Part shown: piece after piece, positions 31,614 through 36,221 of the stretch
Layout of the letters: every line of letters starts with the position of its first letter
Position numbering within the stretch: the first letter of the stretch is position 1
Origin: Gemmatimonadota bacterium
GTDB lineage: Bacteria; Gemmatimonadota; Gemmatimonadetes; Longimicrobiales; Gaopeijiaceae
Reading direction: 5' to 3'
NCBI GenBank assembly: GCA_029863525.1
Contig: JAOTVL010000022.1
Coordinates: 1 to 36,221 of the forward strand
Length of the DNA stretch: 36,221 nucleotides
Translations under genes and position numbers: made by a program
The notes under the pieces: model-generated
Told to the model about the DNA's origin: nothing
Databases searched by the model: none
Seen by the model: the letters and a program-made list of their open reading frames with translations, nothing else

Positions 31614-32131
31614 CTACGCGTGAGGTCGATGCGGTAGCGGAACGCCACGAGCCGTTCTGTCGTCAGCTCGTCGACCTTCGTGCCTCCGTCCGGGTGGAAG
31701 CCGAATTCCTTGTAGAAGTCGCGCGCCCGTCGATTCATCTCGAGGACCCACAACGTGAGCGTTCGAAAGCCTCTCTTCCGGGCCTCCTCCAAGCCCGCCT
31801 CGCAGAGCGCCCGACCATAGCCGAGATGCCACGAGTCGGGGCGCACGTACAGGGTCGGCATCTCGGCGACCGACGCGTCCTCGCCCTCGTCGAGTGAGGC
31901 ACGGATGGTGCAAAAGCCCAGGATTTCGCCATCCGATTCACCGACCACGCAGGTGATCGCCGGGTCGGCCAGCCACTCCTTCCAGCGCTCGATTCGCCCC
32001 GGCCGATCCGGGCCGGGCGGGGGCCAGTCGGCGACCTGGCCGTCGTATACCGCCTCCCTGGACGAGTAATGCACGGCTTCGATCATCTCCGCGTCGGAGA
32101 CCCGCGCGTCTCGAATGTGGAGTTTGGGCAC
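31610..32131 (-). CDS. GNAT family N-acetyltransferase
   Basis: A 173-residue GNAT protein: IRDARVSDAEMIEAVHYSSREAVY at the N-terminus, acceptor region TCVVGESDGEILGF, the acetyl-CoA motif LYVRPDSWHLGYGRAL, and the C-terminal MNRRARDFYKEFGFHPDGGTK. It resembles general ribosomal-protein/amine GNATs; the substrate is unknown. The frame extends to a TTG at 32203 inside the epimerase gene; I chose GTG 32131, which fits the family start, though neither site has a strong ribosome-binding sequence. It is coupled to apt through a 4-nt overlap. Confidence 0.85.
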   Translation of the reverse strand: MPKLHIRDARVSDAEMIEAVHYSSREAVYDGQVADWPPPGPDRPGRIERWKEWLADPAITCVVGESDGEILGFCTIRASLDEGEDASVAEMPTLYVRPDSWHLGYGRALCEAGLEEARKRGFRTLTLWVLEMNRRARDFYKEFGFHPDGGTKVDELTTERLVAFRYRIDLTRR

Positions 32132-32186
32132 CGGTACCGGGCTTTCGGGGACGTAGGACGGAGGCCGGCCGCCAAGATGGGCGCCT

Positions 32187-33674
32187 TTACCTTTTGGGAT
32201 CAAGCTCCAGCGCCTCGGCGTCTCGGGCCACCGCTTTGACCATGTCGCTGAAGATCAACGCATGGAACGGGTAGATCCCGTACCAGTAAAGCCATCCGAA
32301 GAAGCCCGTCGGCGCAAAGAACGCCGTCTGCACGAGCCGCGTCCCACCCTCCTCGGGAATCGCCTCGAATTGGAGCCACGCACGGCCGGGGACCTTCATT
32401 TCCGCGCGCAGGCGCAGGAGGGAGTGCGGGCGGTACTCCTCCACTCGCCAGAAGTCGAGCGCCTCTCCGGGGTAGAGCACGTCCGGGTCCCGTCGACCGC
32501 GACGGAGGCCCGGGCCCCCCACCAACTGGTCGAGCACGCCACGGGCCACCCACGCCCAATTCCAAACCCTCCACCCCCGCTCCCCACCGAGGCTCGAAAA
32601 CGCCCGAAACAGCGACTCGGGACTCGCGTCCACGACCTGAGTCCGCACCTCTCGCACGACGCCCTCTTCGTCGACCAACCGGACACCGGAATCGGGTGCG
32701 CCTCCCGCGATGCTCCACCTCGTCACGACCTCACCGGCATCGGTCTTTTGAAGCGCCAACTCGACGGCTTTTCGATACGAGATCGGCTCGATTTCGGGGA
32801 AGAGGCTCCGCGCTCGCCTCGTGTCTCCGAGCACGGGGTGGACCACCCCCTCTACGAGCGGCACTGCGAGGCAGTTGGGGATCGGCGTCACGAAGCCCAC
32901 CCAGAGCGCAGCGAGCCTGGGTGCGAGCACCGGGACGGGCACGATCAATCGCGGAAGCCCGCGCACCTCCGCGTACCGCTCCATCATCTGCTTGAAGGTG
33001 AGCGGTTCGGTCCCGATATCGATGATCCCGAAGGCATCGGTGCGACCCTTGACGGCCATCAGATACGACAGCGCGTCTCGTACCGAGACGGGCTGGACCT
33101 CGTTGAGGATCCACCTGGGGGCGACCATGGCCGGCAGTCGCTCCGTCAGGTAGCGGACCATTTCGAACGAAGCCGATCCACCCCCGATGACCGGTCCCGC
33201 TCGCAGCTCGGTGGTCGGTAGCCCAGCACGAAGGATCTCGCCGACCTCGTTGCGACTGGAGAGGTGCTCGGACGAGTCGAATGCGGAGCTGGAAGCCGGC
33301 GCGATGCCGCCCAGATAGATCACCTGCTTCAGCTGCTGCCCCGCCTCCACGAAGTTGTGCGCAGCCTGGCGATCGACCTCCGCGAAGTCATCCCGGGCGC
33401 ACATCGAGTGGACCAAGTAATACGCCACGTCGATGCCCTCCAACGCGGCCCGGAGCGAGTCGACGTCGAGGAGATCTCCCTGAACGAGCTCTACGTCGTC
33501 CGACCAACCCCGCGCCTTCGCCCGCTCGAGGTCCCGCACGAGCACGCGCACCCTCTCGCCGCGTTCCAGCAGCCGGAGCAGCAGTCGACCCCCGACGTAG
33601 CCCGTCCCCCCGGTGATGAGTACCTGGATCGGCCGTCCGTCAGCGGGCGCTTCGAGCCCGGCGTCGCTGCTCAA
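32187..33674 (-). CDS. NAD(P)-binding epimerase-like protein with DUF2867 C-terminal domain
   Basis: A 495-residue two-domain protein. The first ~300 residues are an atypical SDR/NmrA-like domain with the nucleotide-binding motif VLITGGTGYVGGRLLLRLLERG region (residues 18-38) and DVAYYLVHSM. It lacks a clear YxxxK pair, as do related YbjT-like proteins. Residues of about 340-490 match DUF2867 (SRPBCC-like fold), with WNWAWVARGVLDQLVGGPGLRRGRRDPD and TGFFGWLYWYGIYPFH. The combination is a known bacterial fusion of unknown function. It starts at TTG 33674, with a GGGA eleven bases upstream; other starts are possible. It is followed by the GNAT gene. Confidence 0.85.
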   Translation of the reverse strand: MSSDAGLEAPADGRPIQVLITGGTGYVGGRLLLRLLERGERVRVLVRDLERAKARGWSDDVELVQGDLLDVDSLRAALEGIDVAYYLVHSMCARDDFAEVDRQAAHNFVEAGQQLKQVIYLGGIAPASSSAFDSSEHLSSRNEVGEILRAGLPTTELRAGPVIGGGSASFEMVRYLTERLPAMVAPRWILNEVQPVSVRDALSYLMAVKGRTDAFGIIDIGTEPLTFKQMMERYAEVRGLPRLIVPVPVLAPRLAALWVGFVTPIPNCLAVPLVEGVVHPVLGDTRRARSLFPEIEPISYRKAVELALQKTDAGEVVTRWSIAGGAPDSGVRLVDEEGVVREVRTQVVDASPESLFRAFSSLGGERGWRVWNWAWVARGVLDQLVGGPGLRRGRRDPDVLYPGEALDFWRVEEYRPHSLLRLRAEMKVPGRAWLQFEAIPEEGGTRLVQTAFFAPTGFFGWLYWYGIYPFHALIFSDMVKAVARDAEALELDPKR

Positions 33675-33696
33675 CGATCCATCCCAGCGCGCAGTG

Positions 33697-34824
33697 TCAT
33701 GAAGGCCACACCTCGCGGAACAGTCGGAGCCAGTTCGCCCCGATCACCTTCTCGATGATCCGGTCCGGATGTCCCCGGTTCGCGAGGCCGTCCGCGATCA
33801 GCTCCATGCGTCGATGCGAGTTCAGGTCTTGGACCGTGAACAGGATGTCCGGGTCCTCGTTCGGGGCTGCCACGCCGCGCTCGATGCGGCGGGCCACGAA
33901 CTCTCGGTGTCGGGACCAGTACTCGTCGCTCCCGTCGATCGGAGTCGTCGACAGGTCACTCCCGATGCCGACGTGGTCCTCTCCGCAGACATCGATCGCA
34001 TGCTCGATGTGGTCGAGCACGTCGCTCCGCAGAGGTACCCGTCCGGGCGTCAGGAAGGGCATGAGGTAGATCCCGATCACTCCACCCTTCTCGGCGAGCG
34101 CGCGGAGCTCCGTGTCGTCCTTCGACCGGGGGTGCCTCGCCACTGCGTTGCAGCCGGAATGCGTGATCGCCGGAGGAGACGAGGACGCCGCGATCCCTTC
34201 GGCCGTGGTTCGCTGACCGCAGTGGCTCAGGTCCACGATCATTCCGAGCTCGTTCATGCGCTCGACGACTTGGTGCCCGTACCTTGTCAGTCCTCCGTTC
34301 GCCGCCTCCAGGCATCCGTCACCGACCAGGTTGCGCACGTTGTACGTGAGTTGGGTGACCCGGACGCCGAGATTGTGGAACGTCTCGATCGGGTCCAGGC
34401 GCCCTTCGAACGGAGTGGTGTCCTGGAAGCCGAAGACGATACCGAGCTGGGATCGCTCCTTCGCCTCCAGGAGCTGCGGCACCGTCCGAACCTGCACGAA
34501 CGCGTCAGGAACGCGCTCGATTCGACCCAACCAGCCTGCGATGCCGTCGACCGTCTCCGCGAACGTGCCTCGGCTGACCGTCAGGTTGACCGCGGTGATC
34601 CCCGAATCGACGCCGTTACGCACCATCTCCGCGTCGAGCGGCGGATTGAGTGGGTAGTTGAAGTAGCCGGGGCTCGCGAGGAAGTCGACGACGATCGCAT
34701 CCTCGTAGCCGGGCCAGAATCGGGCCCGTAGGGGACGCCCCGACCCTCTGGCCACGGCCCCGTTCGGACCGAAGCCGGCGAAAGCGAGCGACGCGGCCGC
34801 TCCGAGGAAGGCTTTTCGATCCAT
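33697..34824 (-). CDS. M19 membrane dipeptidase homologue with missing metal ligands
   Basis: A 375-residue exported protein with a short signal peptide (KAFLGAAASLAFAGFGP). The M19 TIM-barrel is recognisable: VVD (45-47), GIVFGFQDTTPF (about 128-139), IVDLSHCGQ (H201), AITHSGCNAV (H222), RHPRS and EDHVGIGSD (D290). However, the HxD that normally follows the first strand (residues 49 and 51) is Leu and Ser, and the metal-bridging Glu is Gln134. The two histidines and the final Asp remain. It may be a mononuclear or inactive relative, or act on other substrates. ATG 34824 was chosen over the in-frame 35067, whose extra 81 residues are not protein-like. Confidence 0.85.
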   Translation of the reverse strand: MDRKAFLGAAASLAFAGFGPNGAVARGSGRPLRARFWPGYEDAIVVDFLASPGYFNYPLNPPLDAEMVRNGVDSGITAVNLTVSRGTFAETVDGIAGWLGRIERVPDAFVQVRTVPQLLEAKERSQLGIVFGFQDTTPFEGRLDPIETFHNLGVRVTQLTYNVRNLVGDGCLEAANGGLTRYGHQVVERMNELGMIVDLSHCGQRTTAEGIAASSSPPAITHSGCNAVARHPRSKDDTELRALAEKGGVIGIYLMPFLTPGRVPLRSDVLDHIEHAIDVCGEDHVGIGSDLSTTPIDGSDEYWSRHREFVARRIERGVAAPNEDPDILFTVQDLNSHRRMELIADGLANRGHPDRIIEKVIGANWLRLFREVWPS

Positions 34825-35013
34825 GTTCCGACTCCCAAGCGCTGGTGATCGAGGCGGCCCCGCAGGGTTTCGGCGGAGCCAACGAGTTCGGCAAGCTACC
34901 CCACCACATCCCGGCCAGGCCACGGCCGCCCCGTGATCGAGGCCCCAGCTACGGACGGCGGCGCGCATCGAGGACCCTGGCGAAGAGCGGGCCGACTGCC
35001 GATCCTCTCGGGC
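34825..35013. other. Divergent gap between the M19 homologue and the small membrane protein
   Basis: GC-rich with no gene visible. On the minus strand TAGCTT (34898-34893) resembles the SUF -10 candidate and lies 69 bases before the M19 start codon. No clear promoter for the plus-strand genes is seen. Confidence 0.25.
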
Positions 35014-35169
35014 ATGCAGAGCCTTCAGAGCATGGTCCAGGAAGCCCACCGCCGTGGCCTTTGGCAAGTGTTCGGCATCCTTCTCGGTGCTGGCTGGGGC
35101 CTCCTGCGGGTCTTCGACCTGTTCATCGAACGCATCGAAGCGCTCTCATCCACGCCATCCGACGACTGA
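35014..35169 (+). CDS. Small single-pass membrane protein
   Basis: A 51-residue protein with one hydrophobic segment (LWQVFGILLGAGWGLLRVFDLFI) and charged ends. The frame is open to 34933, but ATG 35014 begins a plausible short protein, MQSLQSMVQEAHRR. It ends directly before the ATG of the SLC13 transporter gene, so the two are probably co-transcribed. It could be a small partner of the transporter, a leader peptide, or a conserved protein of unknown role. No family is recognised, so confidence is moderate. Confidence 0.55.
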   Translation: MQSLQSMVQEAHRRGLWQVFGILLGAGWGLLRVFDLFIERIEALSSTPSDD

Positions 35170-36221
35170 ATGGAGCACGTTCCGCGACCCCCTGGGGGGA
35201 AGGGCCAAGTCATCGGCCTTTGGCTCGGCTTGACCCTCTTCACCTTGTTGCTGGTCTTCCCCATCGATCCCACGAACGGGCCCTCCAGCCGACTCGCCGC
35301 GGTCGCGCTCCTCATGGCCGTCTGGTGGGTGACGGACGCGATCCCGCTCTTCGCGACCGCCCTGCTTCCACTGTTCCTCTTCCCGCTTCTCGGGATCATG
35401 GGCGGCGGTGAGACCGCTCCGATCTACTTCAACAGCACGATCGTGCTGTTCATCGGGGGGTTCATGATCGCCCTGACCATGGAGAAGTGGAATCTGCATC
35501 GGCGGATCGCGCTCAACATCATCCACGCCGTCGGTGGCGGACCGCCCCGTATCGTACTCGGATTCATGCTCGCGGCCGCGTTCCTCTCCATGTGGATCTC
35601 GAATACGGCCACGGCCGTGATGATGGTCCCCATCGGACTCGCGATCGTCCTCAAGATCGAGGACCAATTCGGCGACCGGAGCCACAACTTCGCGGTCGCA
35701 TTGATGCTGGGCATCGCGTATGGAGCGTCCGTGGGCGGACTCACCACGCTGGTGGGCACACCTCCCAACCTCTCCTTCGTGCGCATCTTCGCGATCCTGT
35801 TCCCCGACGCGCCGCCCATCGCCTTCGGCCAGTGGATCGTCATGGCGCTCCCGATCGGAACGATCATGCTCGGCGTCGCGTGGTTTTTCATCACCCAGGT
35901 CTTCTACCGAACCCCGGGCGAAGTGACGGTCGAGCACGAGGTGATCAACACCGAGCGGCAGGAGCTGGGACCCGTCTCCTTCGAGGAGCGGTGGATCATG
36001 GGGATCTTCGTCACCACCGCGGCGCTGTGGGTGTTCCGCGTCGACCTCAACGTGGGCTTGTTCATCATCCCTGGCTGGTCCCGGCTCCTCCCGTTCCAGG
36101 GCCTCATCGACGACGGGACCGTCGCGATCACGATGGCGTCGGCGATGTTCTTCATCCCCGCACGCAACGGGATCGGGCGCGACACTCGCCTCATGGGCCC
36201 CGACATCATCCCTCGGCTGCC
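35170..36221 (+). CDS. SLC13/DASS-type sodium-coupled anion transporter, N-terminal part
   Basis: At least 350 residues, with the C-terminus beyond the window. The protein has many hydrophobic helices and both sodium/anion-binding hairpins: S144-N145-T146 (WISNTATA) and G196-T197-P198-P199-N200 (LVGTPPN), the SNT and TPP(N) motifs of the divalent anion:Na+ symporters. The N-terminal VWWVTDAIPLFATALLPLFLF is a family signature. Members take up dicarboxylates, sulfate or phosphate-like anions; the substrate cannot be read from sequence. The ATG follows the stop of the small membrane protein directly. The frame stays open to the window end. Confidence 0.93.
   Translation, partial: MEHVPRPPGGKGQVIGLWLGLTLFTLLLVFPIDPTNGPSSRLAAVALLMAVWWVTDAIPLFATALLPLFLFPLLGIMGGGETAPIYFNSTIVLFIGGFMIALTMEKWNLHRRIALNIIHAVGGGPPRIVLGFMLAAAFLSMWISNTATAVMMVPIGLAIVLKIEDQFGDRSHNFAVALMLGIAYGASVGGLTTLVGTPPNLSFVRIFAILFPDAPPIAFGQWIVMALPIGTIMLGVAWFFITQVFYRTPGEVTVEHEVINTERQELGPVSFEERWIMGIFVTTAALWVFRVDLNVGLFIIPGWSRLLPFQGLIDDGTVAITMASAMFFIPARNGIGRDTRLMGPDIIPRL

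Noticed and set aside
32262..33221. 319-codon open frame on the plus strand
   Set aside because: Antisense to the epimerase/DUF2867 gene; no recognisable features.
33769..34731. 320-codon open frame on the plus strand
   Set aside because: Antisense to the M19 homologue; no domain and shadow-like composition.

Overview
The window is GC-rich chromosomal DNA, densely coded on both strands, with about 33 protein genes and no tRNA, rRNA, CRISPR array, insertion sequence or phage gene that I can see. Its gene types point to a Gemmatimonadota-like heterotroph: many secreted peptidases, a plug-only TonB-receptor-like protein, LVIVD and cohesin/dockerin-like surface proteins, and a SufU-type iron-sulfur operon with a Rieske protein. 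The phylum is an inference from gene style, not from a marker gene.

Layout. (1) 1-7031, plus strand: the end of an S9 peptidase, a GT-C-like membrane protein, lutABC (2-hydroxyacid oxidation), an APC permease and a two-subunit thiamine-diphosphate 2-oxoacid decarboxylase. Most junctions overlap by 1-4 nt, so this looks like one transcript. (2) 7191-12263: a Spy/CpxP-like exported protein (+) faces an M6 metalloprotease with a dockerin-like tail, a small lipoprotein overlapping it by 4 nt, and a Big2/LVIVD exported protein (all -). (3) 12467-18790, plus strand: sufC-sufB-sufD-Rieske-sufS-sufU and an alkylguanine transferase-like gene, behind a promoter and a Fur-box-like palindrome. (4) 18813-25644, minus strand: a 20-bp tandem repeat at the end of a DadA-like oxidase, then, reading upstream, a zinc dehydrogenase, two small DUF proteins, an AAC(6')-like acetyltransferase and a large M14 peptidase. 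(5) 25723-31077, plus strand: a lipoprotein, a plug-only receptor-like protein, a serine hydrolase lipoprotein, an M28 (glutamate carboxypeptidase II-like) peptidase and PhhB. (6) 31080-34824, minus strand: apt, a GNAT, an NAD-epimerase/DUF2867 protein and an M19 dipeptidase homologue lacking key metal ligands. (7) 35014 to the end, plus strand: a 51-residue membrane protein and the start of an SLC13/DASS transporter.

How the genes fit together. Six peptidase or hydrolase genes, two transporters and amino-acid oxidising enzymes suggest a peptide- and organic-acid-scavenging lifestyle. The SUF block would supply Fe-S clusters, including those of LutA and LutB. The two items most worth following are the LutABC-permease-decarboxylase cluster, whose logic (hydroxyacid to oxoacid to aldehyde) does not suit plain lactate, and the dockerin-tagged protease with its translationally coupled lipoprotein, a possible surface-anchoring pair.

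Gaps. No stretch over 300 bases lacks a gene. The largest gaps (7032-7190, 12264-12466, 17660-17786, 26335-26527, 34825-35013) are described below.
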